In this document: in pieces, positions 25,094 through 39,267 of the stretch
How positions within the stretch are numbered: position 1 is the stretch's first letter
Layout of the letters: the number at the start of each line of letters is the position of its first letter
Source: Aphrophora alni
Taxonomy: Eukaryota; Arthropoda; Insecta; Hemiptera; Aphrophoridae
NCBI GenBank assembly: GCA_963513935.1
Contig: OY740770.1
Coordinates: forward strand, 91,528,301-91,592,300
DNA: 64,000 bases
Direction of reading: 5' to 3'
Translations under genes and position numbers: made by a program
The notes under the pieces: generated by a model
What the model saw: only the letters and a program-made list of their open reading frames with translations
Database searches by the model: none
Told to the model about the DNA's origin: nothing

Positions 25094-27659
25094 GCGACGG
25101 TTTGGAAAAAGCCAAACGTCTCAAGTCCATTTAAAACAAGTTAAATTGCCGCGCTAAACCTTGTAGAGTGGGGACGAGGTGGGGCGATGACGTCACGCCA
25201 GTTCGAGAGCAAACTTGCTTGTTCGGACGTGAAAAGTCAAACTGCCTTAGTTCCTATTTTATTAAGAAACTAAATTATTAATATAAATAAATATTCAGTA
25301 GAGTCAACCGACCAATAATATCAACAAATAAATTTAAAATCACATAAAACAAAAAAGTTATTTAAGTTTTTAGAAGGGCTCAAAAACCTAAAATTTGGAA
25401 GAAGAATAAATTCAAAATTCAAAAATCGTAGAGTCATAACCAAGTGGGGAAGTAACAATAATCACAAATAAAAAATATGAATTAATAATAATTAACAGGT
25501 GAGAATGGACTTAGAAAGTCATTCTTGGGGAGTTTTTTGGAATTTTTGAGTTGAAGGGGGGATCATTTAAAAAATAATAATAAGTACTATTGTAGAGACC
25601 ACAATAGGGCACAATAATAGGTACTTAGAATCAAATTTGAAAATAAAATAAGGGAGATATAATAATTACAAAACGTAAAACTTCAAAGCCCAAAAGCGGG
25701 TAAAATAAACGTTAAAGGGGTAAAGTAACATGATAATTATATGTATTTAGTATGTAAAATGGTAACACACCAAAGCAGAAGTAATAATATATAATGGGGG
25801 GGTTTTTATGAACATAAACTCATACGACACAAACTTAAGGACTTCAAAGGCGAATAACTCGACAACCAAACGAGTTATGGGAAAAGTACAAACATAGTTT
25901 TTCGTCGTAGTAGAAGAGGAACAAGATTTCGTCAAAAGAATTTTGAGAAAGGACTTATCTCAAAATTTGAAAAGAGGAAAAATCAGACTTCGGGAAAAGG
26001 GCGATAACTCGCGAACGAAGCGTAGTAGAGCGATGAATCAAGTTCCACAAGACCCACAAGATGGAAAGGAAGAAGAATCCGAAAGGAACTTTAAAATCGG
26101 TTCGAGCGTTCGAAAGTTATAGCGAGTTGAACGAAAAAACGTCAAAAGTAGAGATTTTCATGCAAAAACATGAAAAGTTGCGCGCGCATCTTCAAGCAGA
26201 GTCTAAAGTCAGAATCATCATGTTGCCAACATGGATCAAAGATAACGTTAAAGAAAAAATACTATAAATTATTAATTAAAAGGTGTTTTAATTAATAATT
26301 AAGGAAGAAAACTATTCATTAGTCAAAAAATAGGACTAATAAAACATATAGTGTAAATATTTCAGACCAAAAGGGCCTGAAAACACATAATATATGGAAA
26401 ATACCTTTTTCCCAAAAAGGGAGGAAAATTGGCTCCAGAAAAGTGGATTAATTCCCACTGACAGGGAGACCGAGATTTAACCGTCGAAAGACGGTTACTT
26501 TTGATTTGGAATCGACGCTTAAAGGACGTTTCTTCTGCAACCGACTCTGAGCTGAGAGGAAGATTCAACTGTCACTCTACTCATTGGACTTAGAATAATT
26601 TCAACTTTAATCGATCTTCAAGGCGACTTAGAAGAATTCGAGACCAGCATTCAACTACATAGCAGCTTACAGACTCTGGATAGAAAACATCACATCACCA
26701 TCATCCTAATAATACAACAAATTCCAAATCCAACTAGAACTTCTATTAAAGTGTGAAGGTATCTTATACTTAAGGAATAATTCGCAAATATTAACTTCTT
26801 TTCAAATATAACGTCATTAGGGGAATTATTAAAAATTAAATTCATTTTTAAACCTCTGCTTTGGTGTTGAAAATTATTAATAATTTTAATACGACTTTTT
26901 CAGTACAGGAAAAACTGTTTGTGGTTCTGTCTGAAAAGTCAAGCGTTGTTATTTTGTTTAAGATATAGAAAATATTACATTAATTAATTTTGTCAAATAA
27001 ATAAATAGTTGTGTTATTGTTCAATTAAATTGTTTTGTGTGATTAAAAAAGTTTTGAATATAAAATTTTTCTGTGCAAAAGAGGAAATAATATACAAATA
27101 ATTCATTTCTAAATTTTGTTGTGTTTTTAATATAAATCCATTATGTGTATGCTATTAACTTTGTTTTAACATAAATTTTATATATATGTGCTCTGGTAAT
27201 ATAATTTGAAAATTTTAAAAGTTATCATCAGAACTTAAGAGCCGATTTCTCCCAAAAGGCACGACCTTGGAGAGAGAGAGAGTTAATCTTAAAAGATCTA
27301 AATAATCGAGCATTGAGATAAAATTCAGGGAATTTTGCGTTAATTAAAATTTGGTAAGTTTATGAGGACAAGCTCATACTTATTAGAGCCAAGAGTTGCA
27401 AAATCTTTGATTTAAAAAAGTAAAAGTGAGCACTTTGGCCTTGCCCGCGCTTGCTCTGAAAAGAAAGGTGGTTCGCCCAGTCGGTGGTGATCGTACAGCG
27501 AGTTTAAGAGTTCGTGATAAAAGTGTTCCAAAAAAGGGAACAAGAATCTTAAATTCGTGAAGTCAGACAGAGGCGCAGCGTGGCTAGTGGCGTTCCAACG
27601 TGGGGCAAGAAGAACCCTACTCGAACTCACCCACTAACGGACAGAGCGGCAGCGCGGCA
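25093..27659 (+). repeat. Element B 5' LTR
   Basis: 2,567 bp from TGCGACGG to GCGCGGCA. TGACGTCA lies at 25188-25195. Two T residues precede the TG start in the target and match the bases before the 3' LTR, perhaps from imprecise polypurine-tract cleavage. Confidence 0.9.
27588..27606 (+). other. Fossil primer binding site inside B 5' LTR
   Basis: Reads tggcgttccaacgtggggc, one base longer than and otherwise close to the functional site starting 74 bases downstream. The copy in the 3' LTR is at 34103-34121. Confidence 0.65.
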
Positions 27660-27661
27660 AG

Positions 27662-27679
27662 TGGCGCCCAACGTGGGGC
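27662..27679 (+). other. Primer binding site, tRNA-Lys type
   Basis: Reads tggcgcccaacgtggggc, perfectly complementary to the 3' end of tRNA-Lys (the CUU isoacceptor, used as primer by several retroviruses). It lies two bases (AG) after the LTR end. It primes minus-strand DNA synthesis. Confidence 0.85.
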
Positions 27680-27928
27680 ACGAAAAAGCAAAGTTTTGGA
27701 ACAAATTTTCAAAATTTTGAATTTTTTAGTGTTTCATACGAACGAGAATATCTTAAGTTCTGATATAATTTATATGTACATGTGTGTTAGTAATAAGTTG
27801 TGCTGGTAATTACAACGACAAATATACTAAATTGCAAGAATAATAATAATTAAAAGTAGAGTCCAAATTAAACCGAAATTTAAATTTTTTAACTAATTAA
27901 ATAAACCAAGTGAATAAGTGAAGTGAAA
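27680..27928 (+). other. Element B untranslated leader
   Basis: About 250 nt of AT-rich sequence between primer binding site and gag ATG; no upstream ORF of note. Confidence 0.7.
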
Positions 27929-29371
27929 ATGGGACCAGCGAAAGATCCAGCAAAACAGGAGGGTTCAAAGGAACAGGAGACAGAAATGCAGAAAATGGTG
28001 AGGTACCTGAACCAAATGGAGGATAGAAGAAAGCAAGAGAGGGAACAGGACAAAGCGGAACAAGAGAGAAAAGAAAAGGAGAAGGAAGACAACGAACAAA
28101 TAAGAAGAATAGAAGAAAGAATCGAGAAAAACAAGGAGAAAGAAGAGATGGAAGCCAAGCAGATCCAAATGGAAGCCAGATGGATGAAGAGAGATGAAGA
28201 AATGGAAGCCAAAAGGAAGCAAGAAAAGGAGGAGATGGAAGCATTGCGAAAGAGGGAGAAAGAAGAGATGGAAGCCAAGCAGAAGCGGGAGAGGGAAGAA
28301 ATGGAAGCAAGATGGAAGCAGGAGAGAGAAGATAGGATGAAGAGAGAGGAAGAAATGGAGACAAAACGGATCCAAAGGGAAGACGCCCGAAAACAGGAAA
28401 TAGGGAAATATATGGAGGAAATTAAGGAATCTATAGATAGTAATATGGCCGAAAATACGAGGCGAATAGAAACTTGTGAAGAAAAAGTGGAGGAGTGCGT
28501 AGGGGAAATTAAAAAAATGACGGACAGTTTAAAGGAACAAGGAAAGTCGACTATAGAAATTGGGGAGAAAGTTAAAAAATTAGAAGTTAAAATTAGGGAA
28601 GTTGCCAAAATTAAAGAAACCGGTGGTAATGCTAAAAATATAATTTATTTAGATAGGGCAAATTTAGAGTCAAAAACTATAGAATTTTGGGGAAATTCAA
28701 GAGATAATCCTGTGCAATTTTTGAAACAAATTGAGGAGGTATTTCAAGAAATAAATCCGGTTATGGAAGAAAGTGATAAACTAAAAGTAGTGGAGAAAAA
28801 ATTGAAAGGAGCTGCCATGGAATGGTGGGAAATAATCAAGCGAGATACAGAAGAATATAGCCAGTTTAAATTGTTGTTTTTAGAGCATTATTGGGGTTAT
28901 CAAACGCAACAAGTAGTTAGAAATCAGATAGAAAACCATAGATATAATCCTAACGGAAATATGAGCAGGGTTGATTATTTTTGTAAAATGGTGCGCAAGG
29001 CCGAGTATTTGGAACCCAAAATTCCGGAAGAGTTCCTTATATACCAACTAATGAGGCATTTCGACCAAAAAGTTCAATTAGCGTGTATTGGAAGGGCTAG
29101 TGAGCATTTGGAGGACGCCATTATATTTTTGAGGACAATAGAAAACGTAGACGGAATGACGAGAGAAGTTCGCCGACCAGATAGTTTCGAAAGGAGGGAC
29201 GGACCACAAAGAGATCAAAATTTCAGGCAAAGGAATCAAGACTACTCAAAACCATCCCAAAACCCTAACCCTCGATCCTATGGTCAAACCCAGAATAAAC
29301 CTCAACCACAGATACCTCAAAACCCTGGTCCTTCAAACCAAAAATTCCCGCCCAAGGTCACAAAAAACTAA
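27929..29371 (+). CDS. gag: Gag polyprotein of element B
   Basis: 480 residues from the ATG at 27929; the preceding in-frame GTG at 27923 is ignored. Layout follows element A's Gag: charged coiled coil to about residue 230, capsid-type domain about 240-405 with the paired Trp of AMEWWEIIKRD, then a basic Pro/Asn/Gln-rich tail ending VTKN. The coiled coil is about 33 residues shorter than in A because one or two of its Glu/Lys-rich units are missing, as expected from slippage in repetitive coding DNA. The capsid part differs from A by only a handful of residues, so the capsid region looks conserved while the rod varies. No zinc knuckle is present. Confidence 0.85.
   Translation: MGPAKDPAKQEGSKEQETEMQKMVRYLNQMEDRRKQEREQDKAEQERKEKEKEDNEQIRRIEERIEKNKEKEEMEAKQIQMEARWMKRDEEMEAKRKQEKEEMEALRKREKEEMEAKQKREREEMEARWKQEREDRMKREEEMETKRIQREDARKQEIGKYMEEIKESIDSNMAENTRRIETCEEKVEECVGEIKKMTDSLKEQGKSTIEIGEKVKKLEVKIREVAKIKETGGNAKNIIYLDRANLESKTIEFWGNSRDNPVQFLKQIEEVFQEINPVMEESDKLKVVEKKLKGAAMEWWEIIKRDTEEYSQFKLLFLEHYWGYQTQQVVRNQIENHRYNPNGNMSRVDYFCKMVRKAEYLEPKIPEEFLIYQLMRHFDQKVQLACIGRASEHLEDAIIFLRTIENVDGMTREVRRPDSFERRDGPQRDQNFRQRNQDYSKPSQNPNPRSYGQTQNKPQPQIPQNPGPSNQKFPPKVTKN
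29362..29368 (+). promoter_or_regulatory. Canonical -1 frameshift heptamer A AAA AAC
   Basis: Gag codons read aca aaa aac followed by the stop taa at 29369-29371. The -1 frame continues with codon cta at 29368 into the protease ORF. Position and sequence equal those in element A. Confidence 0.75.
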
Positions 29372-30630
29372 AATACGAGATCTCAAGGCAAAATTTTTGG
29401 CAGAAAAAGGATAATACAAACGGAATTGAGATCGACGATAAAACCAAATTTAGCAAACATAAAAGGGGGGATCTGAAAATAAATAAAATTAAATTGGGGA
29501 TTTTAAACACAGAAATTAAGAAAGATTTAATGGAGGAAAGAGATAATAAAATTTTAAATAGTGAAGTTTACGAAAAATGTCCGGAAATAGGGATAGAAAT
29601 CGAAAATATAAAAGTAAATATGTCCATTGACACCGGAGCTCAGATGTCCTGTGTCCAAGAGGATTTTTATAAACATGTGCTTAAAAGTAGGAACGATAAA
29701 ATCATGGAATTACCAGTTGTAAATACGGAAATGGGGACAGCGATAAAAAGCCAGCGACACAGGATTAAATTACAGGCATTATTGGAGATTAGAATAAATA
29801 ACCAATCAATAAGAGGGGTATTTATGGTGGTACCAAAGCTGGAAAGCAAAATGATAATGGGTTGTGATTTAATGTGCAAATATCGAAGTCGAATCAATAT
29901 GGAAAAGGGTTTCCTACAACTGGTAAAGGAGAATGAATTTATTGTTGTAGATTTTCTTAAAGAAAATAATTTAAGATTGAGCAAAAGCGACGCGCAGACC
30001 GAACATCAAAATGGCGGCGAAACCGGTAAAATGGTAGAGTCGTCAGCTGCAAATAAAGGAGGCTCAAATTCGTACAAGCGAGTATCAGGGGCTTATACGT
30101 TGTCTACCAAAATGCCGGTAGACATAAAACCAAAAGCAAAGGACGTGTCTAGACTGAGTAGTGACAAATCAGAAAGTGGTCAAAAGCGAAGAAGCAAGTT
30201 AAGTGCAAGGAATGAATCGACGAAGAGGAAAAATGCAAATTTTAATAATGATGAAGTGCTGTTAAAAGCGTGGGATAAAGGTAACCAATTAATTAATAAA
30301 GATGAAGGGCTGAAAGGAGCGGAGAATAAAGGAAATAAAAATGTGCCAAAGGCAATAATCGACGAAAATAATAAAATAATAAATTACGACGAAAATTTGC
30401 AAAATAACTCTGAAAACGATTCGGAACTTACACAAGACAGATTCGACGCCAGAGACGGGAGTGATTGGAGAGCTATAATACAAATGGCGGATCCGGAAAG
30501 ACAAAATGGACGAAATTTAAGGTATCGAAAGAAGAAAGTCAAGTTCAAAAATTATACGAAGTATAAAATGAAAGAAAGGAGGCCCGAAGGGAAAGTAAAA
30601 TTTAGATGTGAAGGACTTGGGAGATATTAA
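29368..30630 (+). CDS. Protease-containing ORF of element B (Pro, -1 frame)
   Basis: 420 codons open from the frameshift site to the stop at 30630. An internal TTG at 29494 is the first near-cognate start, so expression as a Gag-Pro fusion is more likely. The catalytic motif IDTGAQ is encoded at about 29626-29643, and the GCDLM block follows about 80 residues later. The C-terminal half is Lys-, Asn- and Glu-rich with no recognised domain and ends near GKVKFRCEGLGRY. It is one codon shorter than in A. There is no reverse transcriptase motif in any frame between here and the 3' LTR. Confidence 0.8.
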   Translation, partial: LKYEISRQNFWQKKDNTNGIEIDDKTKFSKHKRGDLKINKIKLGILNTEIKKDLMEERDNKILNSEVYEKCPEIGIEIENIKVNMSIDTGAQMSCVQEDFYKHVLKSRNDKIMELPVVNTEMGTAIKSQRHRIKLQALLEIRINNQSIRGVFMVVPKLESKMIMGCDLMCKYRSRINMEKGFLQLVKENEFIVVDFLKENNLRLSKSDAQTEHQNGGETGKMVESSAANKGGSNSYKRVSGAYTLSTKMPVDIKPKAKDVSRLSSDKSESGQKRRSKLSARNESTKRKNANFNNDEVLLKAWDKGNQLINKDEGLKGAENKGNKNVPKAIIDENNKIINYDENLQNNSENDSELTQDRFDARDGSDWRAIIQMADPERQNGRNLRYRKKKVKFKNYTKYKMKERRPEGKVKFRCEGLGRY

Positions 30631-31593
30631 TAGAAAGTAAGAAATTTCATGAATAAAATGTATAAGTTGTAATGTTTAAAAGTTGTAATATGTAAAGTGT
30701 AGAAGCGAGTGAGGTAAAAGGGAAATAACGGACTCTCAGCTGATTAAAAAAAGGTAGCCTAGGTCAGTGATTAACAGGAAAAGTCCCGAATAAATTCCTA
30801 AGTGTACAAGGTCAGGAGAATAGCGGTAACACGCATCTGCAGGCCGCACCTGAATAAACAAAGTATAGACGAGGAGGTGAAGGGGAGAACCGGAGGTCAA
30901 TCAACCAGTATTGACAGACTGCTTGTCCAACAAATTAGCAGAGGGGATAGGAATGAATGAAAGAATAAATGTGTACTGTTTTGTTTTTATTAAAGGGAGA
31001 TTTCCAATAGCATAAATGATTTTTTCTTTTTAACTACAATTAGGAAAATAATCGTTGTAGTTACTAAGTACTTTATATATATGTAGGCATAGTTTTAAAT
31101 TCAACCAAAGCAGATAAGTAGAATCATATAAGACGAATTATTCCTTATATAAATGTAATATGTTTTGTGTGTGATAATGTGTTTATTTACAGCAAGGACG
31201 TTTAGATGAAACGGCTGTAATGGACTAAAAGAACGCTTAAGCAAATTTGTATGTATACCATAATAAATAACATGTGTTTTGAATATATAAATATTATACT
31301 ATCATGAATAAAATGTGTTTTGTATATATAAATATTATACTATAATGAATAAAATGTGTTTTGAGTATATCAATATATGGAATGATGGAGGAGATGTTTG
31401 TTAGATATAAATAAATGTGTTTATATAAGTTGTTAGGTTAATATGTCAAACTTTATGTTGATGATTAATAGAGATGATAAATAAATAGTTAATATGAAAT
31501 GTGATATGTCGAAAAAGGGGTTTAATACTAAAATTTTAGTTTTTTAAAAAATGAAAAATAGGAATTTTTCATTTTAACCGAAAATTTTAGTTC
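30631..31593 (+). other. Element B 3' non-coding region
   Basis: No ORF. It contains a two-copy 41-bp repeat and otherwise matches element A in inverted orientation. Confidence 0.7.
31281..31362. repeat. 41-bp tandem repeat, two copies
   Basis: Units 31281-31321 and 31322-31362 share aaatattatacta and aataaaatgtgtttt. Confidence 0.9.
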
Positions 31594-31606
31594 AAAGGGG
31601 GGATTT
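31594..31606 (+). other. Element B polypurine tract
   Basis: Reads aaaggggggattt directly before the TGCGACGG start of the 3' LTR. Confidence 0.8.
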
Positions 31607-34360
<2,754 letters not shown>

Positions 34361-36589
34361 TGCCGCGTAAGTTAGGAAAATAATTCAATTAGTACAGTAA
34401 AAGTTAAACGTAACACGGCTAAACCGAGTCAAGGTCAACTTGTCCCAACAGGAAAAGGCAAGCTTTCCGGCATTAACATGAATAATGTCCATTTAAACAC
34501 ATGTTAAAATTTCAAAATTCAAAAATTAAAATATTAATGTTATCATCGTTTAGAGCCGGTAAAACCTAATAATAAATAATAATAAAATAAACTTGTCAGA
34601 TAAATAATTAAAAAGTTATAGATAAAATAAAACGGAATAAACCGAAAACTTTTCTAAAACTAATGTAATCAAAAATCTAATAATAACAGTATATGATCCT
34701 AAGACCAATAAATAATAAATAAGACTCAAAACCAAAATTTAAACACAATAAAGTAATAAACCAATAAATAATCAAACATGCAAAAGTGCCATAACTTATG
34801 AACCAATGCATCAAGGAAGAAGAGGGGAACAGTTTTGGGACTTTCAACATAAAAGGAACAACATTCAAAAAGAAAAATTCTAAATTTTCCAAAAACTCAA
34901 AAAGTAAATTAGAAAAAATCAGAGTTCTTCAAGTCATCAAAACAGGAGAAATAAAGGTCGTATCTTTTCAAATAAAGTTTAAAAAAAATCAGTGAGAAAG
35001 GGGCTTCAACATGAAACCATCTAAAAGATGATCGAACGAAGCGAACGAGAGTTATGACGAATTGAAGAAATCAACAGCCAAAAACCAAAGTTTTCATGAA
35101 CAGACATGAGTTCAAGGTCCCGCGCAGAAGGGACTTTCGCCACTAGGAGGGGGAAGATTGCTAACTCAAGGACAATTTAACAACAAACTTAATAGAAAAA
35201 TTTCATTTAAAGCAGTGGAGATAACAACGTAATGGTAGGATAAGCCAAAAGGAGTTCGACAATAACTAAATTAACATAAAGAAACTTAAATAAATTAACA
35301 AGTAAAAGAAGAACAAAAATAGAAGAAGTTGGCTATCCTGTATAGCACAAATTTCGACGTACTGATTTCAAGCAGCTCAGTTCGACAGTCTCGTACCAGC
35401 TTCCAGAAAGATCACACGCTTTTTCGTAAGTCTGAAGAGGAATCATCGATATATAAAATTTGTCAGTGTTCAGTACTTCTCAGGGTTAAGAACGATACCC
35501 AAATGCAGGGTCGGCCTTTGTTGAAGACAGCACAACATACAGACTCAACTTATAGAAGAGATCTTTACTACGGACTCCGGCAAATATCCAACCAATATTT
35601 GTCGTCATCGCAGAATAAAGAAGATTCAGCAGGAACAGTACTTCTGGAGATTCTAGGAAAGAAGACAGCTGAAGAAGATCTTCAGGATCCACTACAATCC
35701 TAAGAAGACAGACGAACGGACTAGTGCAATTCACACAAACAAGGTACTTCATAAATCAAGCTTTTTAATAAATAAAATTTTTATTAAACTTGAAAAAATA
35801 GTCCAAAAATAAAGTTTAATAGAATAAAATAATAATGTCAATTAGAGTCAATTTTTTAAATAAATAAAGTAAAGAAACAAATAGTAAAGTCAATTTTCAA
35901 AGAAACAAAAGTAACAGATTGGTCAAAATAAGTAAAGGGTTTAGATTAATAAAATTGTATAGAATAAGAATATAAATTGTTTAGGTTAAGTGTTATTAGA
36001 TTTACGTAGAATAAATGTTTTTCAATTTGTCTAGAGAAGAAACTTTTAATTCAAATAGCAGAAAAAAGCGGCTATAAATTGTTGTAACAGATTTATCATT
36101 TAAATCTAGTAGTTTTCTAATATTGATTTAAATTGTGCCAGACTAAATAAATTTGTAAAATCACTACTTTGTATTTTGTTCATAACAATCCTTCACAATT
36201 GATTTCTAAATGCCAAATAAATTGAAAAGAAGAAGTAAGTGCTCACAAAAAATAAATTTTGAAGAAAAAGAGCAATTTTGATTTGATGAGTTAAATTAGC
36301 TCCAAAGGGAACACCTTTGAGAAAGAGTCTGTAGTAATAAGAAGGTAAGATATAATAAGAAAGTTAAATTGATATATGTTTACATTTAATATGTTAGCAT
36401 AAGTTTTGAATGAAAATAGTGTTTGATCTTGTGTTTAATATATAATTAAGAGCTTTATCAGGGACTTAGAAGGGTAGGCAACGAAGAAGCAATCTCTACC
36501 TTAAAATAAGATAATCGGGTTCCCTGGTAAGGTCTTGCAAGCCCTCCAATTACCCAAAAACCACCAATCTCTGAGGGGGGTGCGTTGCA
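34361..36589 (+). repeat. Element C 5' LTR, divergent
   Basis: It keeps a weak colinear series of landmarks with B: gaacgaagcg-like motif, an acatgag block followed by cgcgc-type sequence, ccaaagggaacacctttgag, and a terminus gcgttgca followed by AG. It lacks ~330 bp near the start and has no TGACGTCA. The first 11 bases after the GT tract (tgccgcgtaag) equal the end of LTR gamma in reverse, so they may be a stub of a lost minus-oriented LTR. A 124-codon frame at 35329-35703 matches nothing. Confidence 0.55.
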
Positions 36590-36591
36590 AG

Positions 36592-36609
36592 TAGCGTCCA
36601 ACATTGTAC
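36592..36609 (+). other. Decayed primer binding site of element C
   Basis: Reads tagcgtccaacattgtac, matching the tRNA-Lys site of B at most positions and placed two bases after the LTR end. Confidence 0.55.
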
Positions 36610-36761
36610 GCTCGAAAGTAACCTAACAAAATTTTAAAAAAATTTGTTAAATTGCTTTAGGGTTGAAAACGAACAGCTTAAACTCATTAAAATCAAAATT
36701 AAATAAAAATCAAAATAAATAAACATTAGTTAGCCTAATACATAAAACTAAATAAAAAGAA

Positions 36762-37912
36762 ATGGCCGCTCCAAAGAAGAAGAGACGGAAATGCAAAAAT
36801 TTATGAGGTATGTAAAGGCGAAAGAAAAAGAACGCTAAGGGAGAGAAAAAGCACGCGAAGCGAAACAGAAAGAACGCAAAATTAGGAAAGAAGCTGAGAG
36901 AAAAAAACGCAAAGGCAGAGAAAAAGGACGCGAAGCGAAAGAAAAAGAACGCGAAGCTAGGGAAATAAAAGAGAAAAAAGAACGTGAAACTAGGGAATTA
37001 GAACGCGAAGCTAGGGAAAACGAGGAGAGAAGAGAACGCGAAGCCGAGAGAAGAGAACGCGAAGAGGAGAAAAAAGAACGCGAAGCTAGGGTGTTAGCAC
37101 GCGAAGCGGAGAGGAAAGAACGCGAAGCTAGGGAATTAAAACGCGTAGAAAGTGAACAAGCGAGTAGGGAAGAAATCTTACGGAGAAGCGTAGTTTACGT
37201 ACAACCCAGTGCAGAAGGAAATAAAACAGTCGAATTTTGGGGGAGTTCAAAGGAAAGTCCAACTTAGCGGAAATGGAGGAAATTTTTATGGAACACGATC
37301 CACAATTAGACGAGGGGGAAATTGAAAATAGTGGAACGGCACATAAAAGGGCCGGTAATAGAATTGTGGAACGTTATAAAAGATATTAAGGATATGTACG
37401 GACAATTTAAGGGCAAATTCATAAAAAATTATTGGTGATATCAGGCACAACAACATATCCGAAACCAAATAGAAAACGGACGATATCACGATTCAGGATA
37501 TATGTCAAGGTTCAATTATTTTTGTAAAATGGTGGCTAAAGGACAATATCTTGATCCACCAATCCCAGAAAAATTTATGATTAATCGAATCATGCGACAT
37601 TTTGAACAAAGGGTACAATTTGCGAGTATAGGAAGTCATAGCGAAACGGTTGAAAGCGCGATAGAATTTCTCAGAACGTTTGAAAAGATGGAAGGTGAAC
37701 CACGTCGTGAAAATCGAGATGATAGACCAGCATATAAAGGGAACCTTGATAGGAAAATGACAGGAGCCATGGACTCTCAAACCTGTCCCAGAACACCTAA
37801 CCTTAGATCCTATGAGAATAAACCGCAAACAAACCAACCACCAAGTAACCAAAAACCTAATCCTACACCACCTAACAATCCGAGACCCAGTCCAAAAAAA
37901 ACTAGGTTATAA
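36762..37912 (+). pseudogene. gag: Gag of element C, broken
   Basis: It starts with an ATG at 36762, then has a frame change and stops in the Lys/Glu/Arg-rich coiled-coil segment. The capsid-type domain is readable in pieces: a VEFWGSSKESP phrase near 37,230, then an open segment from 37502 beginning MSRFNYFCKMV that follows the end of the A/B capsid domain closely. The tail is Pro/Asn-rich as in A and B. Several stops and frameshifts lie between 36,780 and 37,480. The protein is clearly homologous but diverged, so C belongs to a sister subfamily. Confidence 0.75.
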
Positions 37913-37974
37913 GGTCCCGGAAAAAAGCAAAGGAAAACTGTTATAAACGAGAACAGGATTCGGGACCGCAGATC

Positions 37975-39267
37975 AAAATGTCAAAAATAGAATAAAATTT
38001 GAAAAACCTTTAGAAAACCTTTCCAAATTACAAAATAAAACAATAAAATCAGTAGGGAAGTTACAAAACATTTCTTGCAATATTAGGCAAGACTTAATGT
38101 TAGAAGATGATAGGATAAATATACCAACAAAATTATTAGGAAAATGTCCGGAAATAAACGTCAAAATTAATCAAACAAATATAAAAGTTTTAGTAGACAC
38201 AGGCGCTCAATGGTCGTGTATACAAGCGGGATATTTTGAGGAATTGAAAAGAAAGGGAAACAAGTTTTTAGAATTACCAGTTTTCAATGTGGAAGTGGTA
38301 ACGGCCATTAAACAGAGAAGACAAAAAGTATGTAAACAAGTGTTAATGCCCGTTAAATTAGAGCACTGATAGAGTGCTAGAGGTAAATTTTCTGATAGTA
38401 CCAAAATTAACCAGTTTAGGCATATTAGGGTGTAATAGCCTATTCGAGTTGAAGGCGAAAATTAACATGGAGTAAAAATACGTAATAGTAAATTTAGAAG
38501 GGGAAAATATTAAAATAAATTTCAACGATGTCAATAAAAAATTAAATTCCAAAACCAATCTAGTAAATAGATTGGACTTAAAACAACCGTCAAATAACAA
38601 CTCGGAACGGAAATTGCAAAATCCAATTAGCAATAAAGGAGGTCCAAATACGATAGTGCGAGAGAAAGGGGCATTATACGTTACTACACGACCCGATGTA
38701 GCAGTAAAAACAAAGGGAACCGAACGTGTCCAAGCCGAATGTGACAAGGTAGGAGGAAATACCAAAATTGACAAAACAGGACGTGTCCAAAACAAACGTG
38801 ACGGGAGGTAAGAAAATACCGAGGTTGACAACACCGAACGAGACAATCCAGGAAGAAAAGAGAGAGGGGGAGGCTTAGAGAGGGGAAGGAAGATTAAACT
38901 AAAAGGGAAGGAGAAACAAAACCTTAGAAACCAAAGCACGGTCAAAGGGGATATACAAATTCAAGGAAGGAACCTAAGAATCAAAAAGAAGATCGAAAGG
39001 GAAGAAACCTATCCGAGAATGAGCGAGAAGAGAAGCGAAGCGAGCGTAAAAGGAGAAGAACTAGGTTCAAAAAAGCTTCAGATCGGTGTGTTATCAGTAG
39101 AAGGGCCAAGCCAAATCGTCGTAAATAAAGAAAGCAGACTTAGGCACCTAATACAAAAGGGAGACCACGCGAAAACGAAGGATACCATAGTGAACATACC
39201 TAAGCACAAATTGATCTTAATTCCAAAAAAGGAGCGAAAATGTCAATCTTCACCCAAACCGAATTAG
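37975..39267 (+). pseudogene. Protease ORF of element C, broken
   Basis: An open segment at 38097-38369 carries VDTGAQWSC, the retropepsin active site, aligned with IDTGAQMSC of A and B, followed by ELPVFNVEVVTAIK, which matches their next conserved block. A frameshift or stop near 38,367 breaks it before the second protease block. The remaining basic tail continues in other frames to about 39,267. The A AAA AAC site is not conserved here: the gag end has a run of eight A residues and slipping back one base meets a stop. Confidence 0.7.

Noticed and set aside
27923..27928. GTG start giving two extra residues on Gag (also 19505-19510)
   Set aside because: Eukaryotic translation should start at the ATG at 27929 (19504 in A).
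35329..35703. 124-codon frame inside the LTR of element C
   Set aside because: No family resemblance and no matching frame in the A or B LTRs.
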